A stretch of DNA of 36,155 nt from an uncultured Bacteroidia bacterium (GCA_902761655.1 CACWLD010000016.1:28573-64727); one strand, 5' to 3'; positions 15,262 through 23,900 are shown, counted from the first letter of the stretch. Made by a program: numbers and translations. The notes: generated from the sequence alone by a model not told the origin.

Positions 15262-15812
15262 CAAAATATCTGCAGGCCAAGAATCTCCGGGAAGCGCTTC
15301 TGCCGGTTCCCGTACCGGAAGGGGAGGAAGCCCCGCAGCCTGTGCTCAGCAAAGATGTAAAGAACGTGCTGGTGCTGGTAGATGTAACAGACCTCACCTG
15401 GAAGGATATCCGCAACAAGGCAATGGAGCTGTTTATCCGCAGGAGCATCAGCGGCCAGATAGTGTACATCTATCCCGCAAAGGTTGACAAGAAAACCATA
15501 CTCACAACCCCTCCTGACCAGACCATCACAATGGCGGATATGTCCCGCTTTGGTAAACCCCTCACGGACAAGATTCCTCTCATTACGTCCCAGAAACCGG
15601 ACATCCTCATCAACCTGGTGCAGGAAACCAGTTTCCTTATGGAGTACATAGTGCGCGTTTCCGGCGCCCGCTTCAAGATTGGCCGCAAGGAGTTCGATCC
15701 CGTAGCATACGATATGCTCCTCAAGGACACAGAAGAAGAGCCGCTTTCCCCAATGGAAAGTTTCTGCGCAATGATCGAGTATCTTGACAAAATGAAATGG
15801 AAAGTTTTGTAA
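15246..15812 (+). CDS. DUF6913-like conserved Bacteroidota protein
   Basis: 188 residues, no signal peptide, no membrane segment. After a charged N-terminus comes a beta-strand KNVLVLVDVTD and an alpha/beta body including KPDILINLVQE and SGARFKIGRKEF. I recognise the pattern of a short protein family limited to Bacteroidota (DUF6913) from memory, without a known function. It overlaps the kinase upstream and DUF368 downstream by 16 bases each, so the three are translated as one unit. Confidence 0.6.
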   Translation: MPSFITKYLQAKNLREALLPVPVPEGEEAPQPVLSKDVKNVLVLVDVTDLTWKDIRNKAMELFIRRSISGQIVYIYPAKVDKKTILTTPPDQTITMADMSRFGKPLTDKIPLITSQKPDILINLVQETSFLMEYIVRVSGARFKIGRKEFDPVAYDMLLKDTEEEPLSPMESFCAMIEYLDKMKWKVL

Positions 15813-16687
15813 ACCACATACTTAACGCGGTAAAAGGCTTCTTTATGGGAGCTGCCAACGTGGTTCCGGGCGTGTCCGGAGGCACCATAGCCCTCATAAC
15901 CGGCATCTACTCCAGGATCATAGAGGCGCTGAACGCCGTCCTGAGCGTAGACACCTGGAAGGAACTCTTCCGCGGACATCTCAAGGAATTCTGGAAGAAG
16001 ATTGATGGCTGGTTCCTCCTGGCGCTGGCCATCGGCGTCCTGCTAAGCGTATTCACGCTTGCAAAACTTCTGGAGTACTGCCTTTCGGCGCATCCAATTG
16101 CAACCTGGGCCTTCTTCTTCGGGCTTATTCTGGCTTCGGCTTTCTTTATGCTCAAGGCGCTGAAAGGCTGGAAGGGCGCTGATGTGCTGTTCCTGCTCAT
16201 CGGCGTAGCCCTGGGATTGGTGGTGTGCACTCTCACGCCATCGCAGACGCCGGACAATATGTTCTTCATATTCCTGTGCGGTGCAATAGCCATTTGTACA
16301 ATGATACTGCCGGGCATTTCCGGAAGCTTCATCCTGGTGGTGATGGGAAAGTATGACTATATGATGGCCGCCGTGAGCAACCTGGACTGGGGCGTGCTCG
16401 CAGTCTTTGCCCTGGGCTGCCTCGCAGGCATCCTTGCATTCGCAAAGCTCCTGCACTGGCTGCTCGCCCGCTGGGAGCGCCAGACAATGCTGGTCCTCAC
16501 AGGCTTCGTCCTGGGCTCCCTGGTGAAAGTCTGGCCCTGGGCCAACGTCCCTTCGCCCGGCTCGCCCGCCGTCATGCCCGGCTTGACCGGGCATCTCCCC
16601 GGCCTCCCCTCCGCCATCCTCTGGTGCCACATCGGCATCGCCCTCATAGTGGCAATAGAGCTGCTCAGCAAGAAGAAACAAGCATAA
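15797..16687 (+). CDS. DUF368 membrane protein (PopT-type undecaprenyl-phosphate translocase candidate)
   Basis: 296 residues with eight or so hydrophobic segments. The family signature is at the N-terminus (GAANVVPGVSGGTIALITGIY) and repeats in the middle as LPGISGSFILVVMGKY, the duplicated half-repeat layout typical of DUF368. Members of this family have been reported as PopT, which return the undecaprenyl-phosphate carrier lipid across the inner membrane. Residues 259-267 (VMPGLTGHL) near the last loop are encoded by a 25-bp palindromic repeat unit, so this copy has a repeat-derived loop insertion. Gene overlaps its upstream neighbour by 16 bases. Confidence 0.9.
   Translation: MESFVNHILNAVKGFFMGAANVVPGVSGGTIALITGIYSRIIEALNAVLSVDTWKELFRGHLKEFWKKIDGWFLLALAIGVLLSVFTLAKLLEYCLSAHPIATWAFFFGLILASAFFMLKALKGWKGADVLFLLIGVALGLVVCTLTPSQTPDNMFFIFLCGAIAICTMILPGISGSFILVVMGKYDYMMAAVSNLDWGVLAVFALGCLAGILAFAKLLHWLLARWERQTMLVLTGFVLGSLVKVWPWANVPSPGSPAVMPGLTGHLPGLPSAILWCHIGIALIVAIELLSKKKQA
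16571..16595 (-). repeat. 25-bp palindromic repeat inside the DUF368 gene
   Basis: A perfect unit in reverse orientation (arms GCCCGG/CCGGGC, loop TCAAG, GAT and ATGAC ends). It starts exactly on codon 259 and leaves the frame open, adding V-M-P-G-L-T-G-H to a loop between the last two membrane segments. Confidence 0.9.
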
Positions 16688-16697
16688 TTATAATACC

Positions 16698-17288
16698 ATG
16701 AAAAAGATTATTGCAGTATTGATTGGATTGGTACTGCTGGGCGCACCCCAGATGAGGGCGCAGCAGTACAACGACGGGCCAAAAAATGATTTCAACATAT
16801 CGTACGGCTACTTTACCGTGTCGCAGTTCGCAGCGGTGATGGGCGGAGTGTTGGGCGCCGCGTTCACCCTTGGCCACGCGGCTCCAACGGATATCCTCAG
16901 CACCGGCTCCCTCCAGCTGGAGTATCTTCATAAGACAAACAACTGGCTTTGGCTGGGCGGAGGAGTTTCCGGCGAGATTGACACGTTGGTTATGGAAAGC
17001 AGGGATTCTGACGGAAAGCCCACGGGAAACACAACCAGATCCAACATCAACACCCTTAACGCGTTCGCTACGGCAAAGGCAAACTGGCTCCGAAGGGAGA
17101 AAATGGCAATGTACACACGCCTCTCTGCCGGAGTGTTTACAGCCATTGGCGAGGAAACCAGCCTGGCACCAAGCGTGCAGCTGGGTCTTTTAGGCTGTGA
17201 GTTCGGCAGCGTGAAAAATCGCGGCTTCATTGAGCTTGGCATAGGAATGCATGGCATAATCTCCGGCGGTTACCGCATTTTGTTCTAA
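16698..17288 (+). CDS. Putative small outer-membrane beta-barrel protein
   Basis: 196 residues. A clear signal peptide (MKKIIAVLIGLVLLGAPQMRA, cleavage likely after the last Ala, before QQ) precedes glycine- and aromatic-rich amphipathic strands (LQLEYLHKTNNWLWLGGGVSGEID, YTRLSAGVFTAIG, IELGIGMHGIISGGY), and the chain ends in phenylalanine. That is the pattern of 8-strand outer-membrane barrels. No specific family recognised. It starts 10 bases after DUF368 and is probably the last gene of the operon; a short palindrome follows at 17291. Confidence 0.65.
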   Translation: MKKIIAVLIGLVLLGAPQMRAQQYNDGPKNDFNISYGYFTVSQFAAVMGGVLGAAFTLGHAAPTDILSTGSLQLEYLHKTNNWLWLGGGVSGEIDTLVMESRDSDGKPTGNTTRSNINTLNAFATAKANWLRREKMAMYTRLSAGVFTAIGEETSLAPSVQLGLLGCEFGSVKNRGFIELGIGMHGIISGGYRILF

Positions 17289-17290
17289 AA

Positions 17291-17307
17291 GTAAACCTTT
17301 GGTTTAC
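17291..17307. repeat. Palindrome between convergent genes
   Basis: GTAAACC, TTT, GGTTTAC: a 7-bp hairpin 2 bases after the barrel-protein gene and 37 bases before the end of the truncated recombinase. No T-run, so its use as a terminator is doubtful. Confidence 0.45.
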
Positions 17308-17343
17308 ACAAATTACCTGTTCGTCCACCGGCCAGGGTTCAAA

Positions 17344-18135
17344 TCAGAAAATGGTGCGCACTTCGTCAAGAGTGATGTAAACGGGCGTTCCGTACAGGTC
17401 CGCTCCAACCTTGAAGGTGTCAAAGGGGTTCTTGGGGATTATGCCGGAATCCTTGCACCAGTGGAAGAATGTGCGCAGTTTCTTGAACAGGTCGTTGATG
17501 GTGTTCTTGCCTCGCTGGCGCGGTTCGCGCTTGTCAGGGAAGGCTTCGAAGAATTCCGGATGCTCCTTGAAGATGATGTGCTCACGCTCCGTGAAGGTCC
17601 AGAGGCTAGACAGCGTGTGCGATGTGAAAGTGCGGATGTCCGTCCGGACTGCATCTTTCACATCGTGAGTTTTGTTGTTGTACATACAGAACCTGAGGAC
17701 CAGCCTGCGGAGGACTTCGTATTGGAGCAGGCGGCTTTCGGAAAGATCGTGCGCCAGCAGGAATTCGTCAAAGGCGTTTCCGAACTGATAGCGCGTTCCT
17801 GTGCCGAGATAATCTTCCAGGGATTCCCTGAGCCATCGGGGCCCTACCTTCAGCGAAATGTTGTCGCTGATGTACTTCTTTGTAATATGCTTGCGCATAG
17901 CCACAATGGCGTCATTGATCTTTTCCCATTCGAGCTCTTCCGGGCACTTGAGAGGGTTGAGGAGTTCCAACTTGCAGTCCCAGGCTTTGGGGCTGACAAT
18001 GATGTTTGTTGTAGCTGTCTGGTCTATTGTCCTGCCGTCTCTCAGGCGGATATAAACTTTTGTTAAGCAGTTGAGTGGTTTCGCTGCGGTTTTTGCATAT
18101 GAAACGGGAGTTTTTATAATAAAGATTATGGTCAT
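17344..18135 (-). pseudogene. Truncated tyrosine recombinase/integrase, catalytic domain missing
   Basis: 263 residues. Residues about 20-75 resemble the arm-binding domain of Bacteroidota integrases (KVYIRLRDGRTIDQTATTN), and about 100-235 the SAM-like core-binding domain (KTHDVKDAVRTDIRTFTSHTL, FKKLRTFFHWCKDSGIIPKNPF). It ends YGTPVYITLDEVRTIF, which is where the catalytic domain of this family begins; a TGA follows at once, and none of the R...HxxR...Y residues is encoded downstream in any frame before the next gene. So it cannot recombine DNA by itself. Most likely a remnant of an element or a surface-gene switching recombinase left beside the fimbrial locus; a retained DNA-binding role is possible but unproven. 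Confidence 0.8.
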
Positions 18136-18266
18136 AGGCCTTGAATATTTATAATGTAAAGTGAATGATTATTCGTTGATTTTCCCCAACTTTTCCCCAC
18201 TTGTTAACTTATTGAGGGCGATATGCGGTATATATTCATTTTTTTCAAAAAAATTTTGGAGATTTA

Positions 18267-18297
18267 TTGTATATATAAGGACTTTTCCATACTTTTG
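18267..18297 (+). promoter_or_regulatory. Promoter of fimbrial unit 1
   Basis: TTG 18267-18269, 20 nt, TACTTTTG 18290-18297 match the Bacteroidota consensus. Start near 18302 gives a leader of about 80 nt to the small ORF at 18381, with a 5-bp hairpin (CCACC/GGTGG, 18326-18341). Upstream, 18178-18205 has two direct TTTTCCCCA(A/C) motifs that could bind a regulator. Confidence 0.7.
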
Positions 18298-18380
18298 TGC
18301 CTTGTGTGCTAAAAACCTCTGCCGCCCACCCATCAAGGTGGATTTTGTTGTTTATCAAAAGAATAATATATATTATACAA

Positions 18381-18551
18381 ATGAAAAAACATTACGAAAA
18401 AATGTGTATGACCCCTCTCGGGTTTGTATTCGAGGGGACTCTATTGGCGGGCTCTATTGAGGCCGAAGTCCGTGCTACCGGGCACGAGATAGGCAACACG
18501 TTCGACGGCACCGAAGAAGGTGGCGGTGAGTTTAACTTAGATTGGGAGTAG
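18381..18551 (+). CDS. 56-aa small protein, copy 1, leading fimbrial unit 1
   Basis: 56 residues, starting at the first ATG after the promoter. Not recognised as a named family. It begins MKKHYE, has TPL at 11-13, L-x-GS at 22-25 and a strongly acidic, glycine-rich tail ending F-x-x-DWE. A protein of exactly the same length at 30498 shares 18 of 56 positions without gaps, concentrated at these motifs, so this is a real coding family. No membrane segment or classical signal. It ends 4 bases before a fimbrillin-like lipoprotein gene and is probably co-translated with it. Possible roles are a chaperone or plug for fimbrial precursors, a leader-type peptide cut after GS, or a regulator; none is shown. 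Confidence 0.75.
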   Translation: MKKHYEKMCMTPLGFVFEGTLLAGSIEAEVRATGHEIGNTFDGTEEGGGEFNLDWE

Positions 18552-18555
18552 AGAG

Positions 18556-19668
18556 ATGAGAAAGTTATTCAATATTGCAGCGTTGTTCACTATGCTGGCA
18601 GCCTGCGTTTCCTGCTCAGACAGTTTCGAGAACAGTAAAGCTGTTCGCTTCTCAGTAAAGACAGGCAATCCTGGAACCAAGGTATCTTATTCTGGACACA
18701 AAGAGTCCAACAAGGAGAGGGTTGACTGGACAAACGGCGATATGATATGGATTTGGAGTCCTGAATCCGAGCGCCCAACTTCGAAAGAGGCATATTACGT
18801 AATCCGCGACGTCACTCCCAATGGATTCTATTCAGAGGCTGGAATAGATCTTTACAGCACTGAAGGTACTGTTTACGGACTCCAGTGGAACGATGATGTT
18901 GCAACTCAGCATTTCTTCGCAGTCTATCCTTGCCCTCTTCAAAACCGCTCGGTATTCTTCCGCATGGCAATGAACCAGGGACAGTGGGATGCCAGCTGCT
19001 CAGCATGGTATGGTGCGACCATTCCTGGAACCCAGGCTCCGACAAGCGTAAGCACAGTTAATGGCGAATTAGTTGCAGAGCCAGATGGACACAACCTCAT
19101 AATGGCGGCACAGGACGCTTGCGAACCAAACACTCTTGTTCACCTTGATTTCGAACCGGTTGTGACTGCCGTTGAGTTCGTGGTAAAAAATGGCTATCCG
19201 GAGAGCGGTACAATGAATTTGAAGAGCATCAAGCTCAGTGCGGATTCAGATCCTATCGTAGGAAAGTTCACCAATTATCTCGCCGGTTCAGGGCAGACCT
19301 CATTTGAGAGCACATCAACAAATCTGGAGATCCCGTTCAGCACTCCGGTAAGCGTTGCCTATGACCAGACTCTCAAGTTCACGGTATTTATGCTTGGACT
19401 TAAAGATTCTACTGATCCGGACATAGACAACGTGACCATCGAGTTCGTAACAACCGGTGCGGACGCCAACACAACAAACAGCATCAAGGCAAAACTCAAG
19501 ACCACCCAGGGTGTCATGGCATTCCCAAGGGGCAAGAAGTCCTATGTAACCGGTCTTCTCATCCCTGGCGCAAGTGTCTGGACAATCAGTGCAGTGCCTG
19601 ATACCATCACGGCGTGGGATCCTGAGTATAAAACCGTCGAAGTAGAAATAGAAGGTAATGATCGTTGA
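18556..19668 (+). CDS. Fimbrillin-like lipoprotein (Mfa_like_1 type), unit 1
   Basis: 370 residues. The signal peptide ends in a lipobox (MLAAC, Cys 17; a second CVSC at 20 follows), so it should be exported and lipidated. The N-terminal part carries the fimbrillin signature: TKVSYSG, then ERVDWTNGDMIWIWS near residue 55, then HFFAVYP near 114. Two paralogues at 24301 and 30680 share these blocks. FimA/Mfa-type fimbrillins are transported as lipoproteins, processed outside, and joined by strand exchange into type V pili. Whether this is a stalk or tip subunit cannot be told. First large gene after the small ORF. Confidence 0.82.
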   Translation: MRKLFNIAALFTMLAACVSCSDSFENSKAVRFSVKTGNPGTKVSYSGHKESNKERVDWTNGDMIWIWSPESERPTSKEAYYVIRDVTPNGFYSEAGIDLYSTEGTVYGLQWNDDVATQHFFAVYPCPLQNRSVFFRMAMNQGQWDASCSAWYGATIPGTQAPTSVSTVNGELVAEPDGHNLIMAAQDACEPNTLVHLDFEPVVTAVEFVVKNGYPESGTMNLKSIKLSADSDPIVGKFTNYLAGSGQTSFESTSTNLEIPFSTPVSVAYDQTLKFTVFMLGLKDSTDPDIDNVTIEFVTTGADANTTNSIKAKLKTTQGVMAFPRGKKSYVTGLLIPGASVWTISAVPDTITAWDPEYKTVEVEIEGNDR

Positions 19669-19713
19669 TGCGATTTATAGTAAGGAATTAATGTGAAGTA
19701 ATCAGAAACGAGA

Positions 19714-21639
19714 ATGAACAATATGAAACATAATATATTAGTTCTTACAGCCAGCGTTTTGGGTGCTGCTATGTTGCTTGGTTCCTGCCAGGAACGCCTT
19801 GGAGGCGAAGGCAACATAGGTTTCACCGCAGACGTAGCGTCCTATAAAGGATACAATGTAGGTTCAAAAGCCGCTCCTATAGGAGATCCTCTCAACGAAC
19901 CGGACACATATGTGCCGCTTTTCCAGACCACCTATGGAGCTGCAGGTTTCAATGTAAAGGCATATAAGGGTACCACCCTCAGGCTCGATGGTACCTCTAA
20001 ATTTACCAATGGCGATTGGACCCTGGATCAGACCGCAAAATGGTATTCAGGTGAGAATCTTGATTTTTACGCTATAGCTCCAGTCAATAATAGAGGCATA
20101 ACAGGAGTAAATGTAGACCCTGCCACAAAGAAAATGTCATTTACCTATCAGGTTCAGACAAACAAGGGAATAAGCCAACCCGACATTATGGTGGGATACT
20201 ATTCCGGTCCCGGAGTAGAGAGTACAACAGCGGGTAAAAGGATAGCCCCTCTTACTTTCTATCATCCATTAGCTGCCGTCCGTTTCAAAGCAGGAGACAT
20301 TGATGGAGCTGCATTAAAGTCTGTTGCGATTAATGGTTTGTACGATAATGGCACTGCTACAATTGATATAGCAAATATGGGAAGTGCTGGGGCTGTTACT
20401 TGGGCAATTAGCTCTGAGGATGAGCCAGATGCCGTAAGTGGATTCCCTTTTGAGCCGGCTATAACAGTAGAGCAAGGAACGTACATCGGAGGTCCTGAGA
20501 GTGCCATTATGGTCATACCCCAAGTATTATCAGACAATGCTTTTCTTAGCATTGAGATAGTAAATCCCGATGCTGACGACGATCCTGCCACTCCGGACGA
20601 TTATCTAAGATACATTGTTAGTTTAAAAGAAGTTGAACTCAAGGCGGGCACTATCCTTGACATCACTATAAATTACAAGGGCATTGTGCTTGAGATATTC
20701 AATGAACCGGATGCTATGATTATCCCTTGGGTGGATGCAGCTCCGATTATTGAGGTTACTGATCCACAACTTGTTCCTATCATTGCTTACCTTACCAATG
20801 GTTCAGACTTTAATGAAAAGATTGTGGCTTTGGCCGGAGGTGCGGGCAATATTGCCGAAATTGTTTTTGACCGCTTTGGCTCCGTAGATGAGCACGGAGT
20901 TCAGATTCAAGCCGATAGAAACGTTGATCCACGCAGCATTAATGAGATATATGCTTCCTACGACGACAATACCGCTGTAGTTACTATTACTACTCATGCA
21001 AACACTATATATGCAAATGCTGATTGTAGTTATATGTTCCAAAATTTAATTGGACTGGATGATATCGATTTTGGCGGCTTTTTCAGCACAAAGGAAACTA
21101 CGAATATATCCCATATGTTTGATGGATGCACTCAAATTAGGCGTTTAAACCTTACAGACGTACTTCTTACTCAGAACGTTACCAACATGAGTTATTTGTT
21201 CAATAACTGCACTAATCTACGAGAGTTGTTTTTAGGCAGTGACTTTGACACGAGTAATGTTACAAACATGAGCTATATGTTCTACAATTGTAACCAACTA
21301 CCAAAACTGTCACTTGGTGTTCACTTTGATACGTCCAATGTAACAGATATGTCATATATGTTCGCTAGATGTAGTTCGTTAACAGCTATAGATCTCAGAG
21401 CAAAGTTCTATACTAAAAGTGTGACTAACATGGATGCTATGTTTTACTATTGTAGTAGTCTTGCGAGCTTGCACTTGAATAATAATTTCCTTGTTGATCC
21501 TCTGCCAGAACTGACAGGAGTAGGAATGTTGAGAGTCGGTCCTGGAGGCCGCAAAATATATTGCCGTATAGCAGCAAAGGATTGGTTAACTGACCCGGCT
21601 CATAACACAGGAGCAACTGGTAACTGGAATACTTGGTAG
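19714..21639 (+). CDS. Fimbrillin-like lipoprotein with C-terminal BspA/DUF285 repeats, copy 1
   Basis: 641 residues; ATG at 19723 (MKHN) is an equally good start. Lipobox LLGSC near Cys 25. Residues about 30-350 form a fimbrillin-like region (DLTFYAIAP-type strand FYAIAPVNN, PLTFYHPLAAVRFKAG, AIMVIPQVL). After a linker starting DFNEKIVALAGG, residues about 440-595 are five to six repeats of about 24 residues with TSNVTNMSYMF and NNCTNLREL pattern, the BspA-type DUF285 leucine-rich repeat found in surface adhesins. The repeat part is more A+T-rich than the N-terminal part. A short cap with W and a C-terminal GNWNTW closes it. Layout fits an adhesive tip subunit: fimbrillin module for assembly, repeats for binding. 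Confidence 0.82.
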   Translation: MNNMKHNILVLTASVLGAAMLLGSCQERLGGEGNIGFTADVASYKGYNVGSKAAPIGDPLNEPDTYVPLFQTTYGAAGFNVKAYKGTTLRLDGTSKFTNGDWTLDQTAKWYSGENLDFYAIAPVNNRGITGVNVDPATKKMSFTYQVQTNKGISQPDIMVGYYSGPGVESTTAGKRIAPLTFYHPLAAVRFKAGDIDGAALKSVAINGLYDNGTATIDIANMGSAGAVTWAISSEDEPDAVSGFPFEPAITVEQGTYIGGPESAIMVIPQVLSDNAFLSIEIVNPDADDDPATPDDYLRYIVSLKEVELKAGTILDITINYKGIVLEIFNEPDAMIIPWVDAAPIIEVTDPQLVPIIAYLTNGSDFNEKIVALAGGAGNIAEIVFDRFGSVDEHGVQIQADRNVDPRSINEIYASYDDNTAVVTITTHANTIYANADCSYMFQNLIGLDDIDFGGFFSTKETTNISHMFDGCTQIRRLNLTDVLLTQNVTNMSYLFNNCTNLRELFLGSDFDTSNVTNMSYMFYNCNQLPKLSLGVHFDTSNVTDMSYMFARCSSLTAIDLRAKFYTKSVTNMDAMFYYCSSLASLHLNNNFLVDPLPELTGVGMLRVGPGGRKIYCRIAAKDWLTDPAHNTGATGNWNTW

Positions 21640-21662
21640 TTGTTTTTAATAGATAAAGGAAT

Positions 21663-23630
21663 ATGAAACTTAATAAATATATACTTTTAGGGATTGCGGC
21701 ATTCGGGGCATTTGCTTGTACCAATGAAGCAATTGAGAAGGCTTCTAAGAGTCTCAGTTTCAATGTGGTCCTGGAGAATGAAAACCCAGTGACAAAGTCA
21801 GCCATCGATATGATGTCTGAAGATGGCAAGACCTGTTTCACCCTTGAGGCAGAGCCTATGACCAAGAGTGTGCAGATCAACCATTCTACAACTTTCACTG
21901 AAATATATGATGAATTTGAGGTTGAAGGCCATGAGGGTGCAGCGTCAGAAGCTCCTGTTTTCCACGGCAGAGCGGTGTATAATTCAACTACAGGCAAGTG
22001 GGATTTAGTTGGCGTTACTCCTCCTTATATATGGAAACCTAATAAGCAGGTAGAGATTGTCGCTGCCGCCAGCAATGTAGACAATACGGATTTCTTCAAC
22101 GGAATTTCGTACAGCGGAGCCCCTAGTACGGCTAATTTTGATTATGCCCTTCCAAATAATCCTTCTACACTAAAGGATCCACTTTACGGCTATTTCAAAG
22201 GAGCTATCAATAGTGACGGCTCGGCATCATTGAAGTTTAACCACCCTCTTACTTCCCTTGTTTTCAAGGTTGGAAGGCTTCCGCTTAACGCTCAGCTTCA
22301 GGTTAATTCAATTACCCTCAGCGGTATTGACGCTCAGGCACACTGTGTTGTTACTTTCGGCAATGCTTCTACCACATATGAATGGACAAATCACGCCGGA
22401 TCCGTTGATTATACGCAAGTAGTAGCTTCTCCTTCTGCTCAGGCTACAGATGATATCATATTTGGTGAAACATCTGCTTTTATAGTAATCCCTAGGGTTT
22501 TCCCTAATAATTCTGACGCAAAGATCATTATCAATATCACAGAAGATGGCAGGCAATATGATATCTTTGCCCCTCTTGCGGGGACAGAGTGGAAACCAGG
22601 TGAAACCAACATTTATGCCTTGTCATATCATGGAGAGAAAAAGGCCATTTTAGCTTCCGGCCCAGACTTTAATAAGGCAATTAGAGATCTTGCTGGTTTT
22701 ACTATGGAAGACTTAGATGGTCCTGGTGATAATGATCCTCAACACTCCATTATTCCAGGAGTGCAGCGTATAGTATTTGATTATAATAGTCCCGTTATTT
22801 CAGGGACTAGAGTTGAAGCCCCAGGTTCGAGCCCTATATTTATGAATTATGAGAATAATACTATAACAGTTTCTTCCAAGGATTACCTTATTTATACTGG
22901 GTCTAGTTGCGAAGAAATGTTTTCAGGGTTGGTCAATCTGGTAGATATTGAAGGCATGGCTGATATTAGTACCGAAAACGCAACTAATATGCGCAAAATG
23001 TTTGCTTATTGTAGAAATATGGATGAATTCCCTGTGGATAACTTCGACACTTCTAAAGTTGAGGATATGGGATATATGTTCAAATATTGTACATCAAATG
23101 ATTTTACATCAATTGATTTGTCAAGTTTCTCAACGGAAGCATTGTTCGATATGGAAGGATTGTTCAGTAATGCCACACATCTTAGTAGCATTACATGGGG
23201 TAATAAATTCAAGGCAGAGTACGTTGCAGCATGCGCGCTAGTATTCGCAAACACAGCAATTGTTAATCTTGATTTAAACAGTTGGGAGCCTACAGCTCTT
23301 GGCGATATAGAGATGCTTGTTCAAGGATGCAAAGATCTTGAGAGTATTGATATTTCGTCATTTGCAGGTGCTAACGAATCTATTTATTTTGGTATGTCAA
23401 TGCTTCAAAATTGTAGAAAGCTTAAATCTATCAATTTTGGTAGTTTAACTTTACAAGGTATGACCTCTTCTTTGTCTCGTCAAGGAATGTTTAGAAATAC
23501 CGCACAAAATGCGACAGCCGATGATAAGTGTACATTAACAATATCGCATGCCGCGTATAGGGTAATTACGCAAGCGGGCAATAATACTGATTTTGTTGCT
23601 TCAAGGTTTAATGTTGTTTACGTGGACTAA
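21663..23630 (+). CDS. Fimbrillin-like lipoprotein with C-terminal BspA/DUF285 repeats, copy 2
   Basis: 655 residues, starting 23 bases after copy 1. Lipobox GAFAC, Cys 19. The fimbrillin-like part contains TKSA near 36, LKFNHPLTSLVFKVG near 190 and AFIVIPRVF near 275, matching the blocks of copy 1. The link DFNKAIRDLAG resembles DFNEKIVALAGG of copy 1, then come degenerate BspA/DUF285 repeats (NATNMRKMFAYC, FDTSKVEDMGYMFKYC, LFDMEGLFSNA) to about residue 600. The two genes are therefore duplicates that have diverged most in the repeats. Last gene of unit 1, closed by a strong terminator. Confidence 0.82.
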   Translation: MKLNKYILLGIAAFGAFACTNEAIEKASKSLSFNVVLENENPVTKSAIDMMSEDGKTCFTLEAEPMTKSVQINHSTTFTEIYDEFEVEGHEGAASEAPVFHGRAVYNSTTGKWDLVGVTPPYIWKPNKQVEIVAAASNVDNTDFFNGISYSGAPSTANFDYALPNNPSTLKDPLYGYFKGAINSDGSASLKFNHPLTSLVFKVGRLPLNAQLQVNSITLSGIDAQAHCVVTFGNASTTYEWTNHAGSVDYTQVVASPSAQATDDIIFGETSAFIVIPRVFPNNSDAKIIINITEDGRQYDIFAPLAGTEWKPGETNIYALSYHGEKKAILASGPDFNKAIRDLAGFTMEDLDGPGDNDPQHSIIPGVQRIVFDYNSPVISGTRVEAPGSSPIFMNYENNTITVSSKDYLIYTGSSCEEMFSGLVNLVDIEGMADISTENATNMRKMFAYCRNMDEFPVDNFDTSKVEDMGYMFKYCTSNDFTSIDLSSFSTEALFDMEGLFSNATHLSSITWGNKFKAEYVAACALVFANTAIVNLDLNSWEPTALGDIEMLVQGCKDLESIDISSFAGANESIYFGMSMLQNCRKLKSINFGSLTLQGMTSSLSRQGMFRNTAQNATADDKCTLTISHAAYRVITQAGNNTDFVASRFNVVYVD

Positions 23631-23652
23631 AGATATATCCCTAATTTAAAAG

Positions 23653-23689
23653 AGAGGCTGGCGCCATTTAGCGCCTGCCTCTTTTTTTT
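23653..23689 (+). terminator. Rho-independent terminator of fimbrial unit 1
   Basis: 12-bp stem with a single T/T mismatch (23653-23664 with 23671-23682), loop CATTTA, followed by eight T. It starts 22 bases after the stop of the last gene. Confidence 0.92.
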
Positions 23690-23779
23690 GATAGTTCGGG
23701 AACTCAGCCAGTATAAGTAACTCTATTTCTCACACTCTTCTCGTCTTACCCGTACTGTACTGTATAGCCTGTCTGTACC

Positions 23780-23832
23780 GTCAAAGCCGATGTGATCGGT
23801 TATCTAAGATCCCCGGTCAGGCCGGGGATGAC
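23780..23832. repeat. 25-bp palindromic repeats in head-to-head order
   Basis: A diverged reverse unit at 23780-23804 and a perfect forward unit at 23808-23832 (arms CCCCGG/CCGGGG, loop TCAGG) separated by 3 bases. The same reverse-then-forward, 3-base pairing occurs at 2425-2477. Confidence 0.85.
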
Positions 23833-23857
23833 AGCTATTTCGGGAACACGACCTGTT

Positions 23858-23900
23858 GCGCACCTGGTGCGAAAATGCGGAAAACCGCCTCAGGTGTGAG
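23858..23900 (+). repeat. 43-bp palindromic repeat, copy B
   Basis: Starts GCGCACCTG, centre CGAAAATGCGGAAAACCGC, ends CAGGTGTGAG. The termini CACCTG/CAGGTG are complementary. Confidence 0.85.

Noticed and set aside
17344-18135. Functional fimbrial phase-switch recombinase
   Set aside because: No catalytic arginine, histidine or tyrosine motifs are encoded, and I could not find inverted repeats around the unit 1 promoter.
19714-21639. Internalin-type leucine-rich repeat protein
   Set aside because: Repeats have the NVTNMSYMF and MFxxC pattern of BspA/DUF285, not the 22-residue internalin repeat, and the protein has a fimbrillin-like front half with a lipobox.
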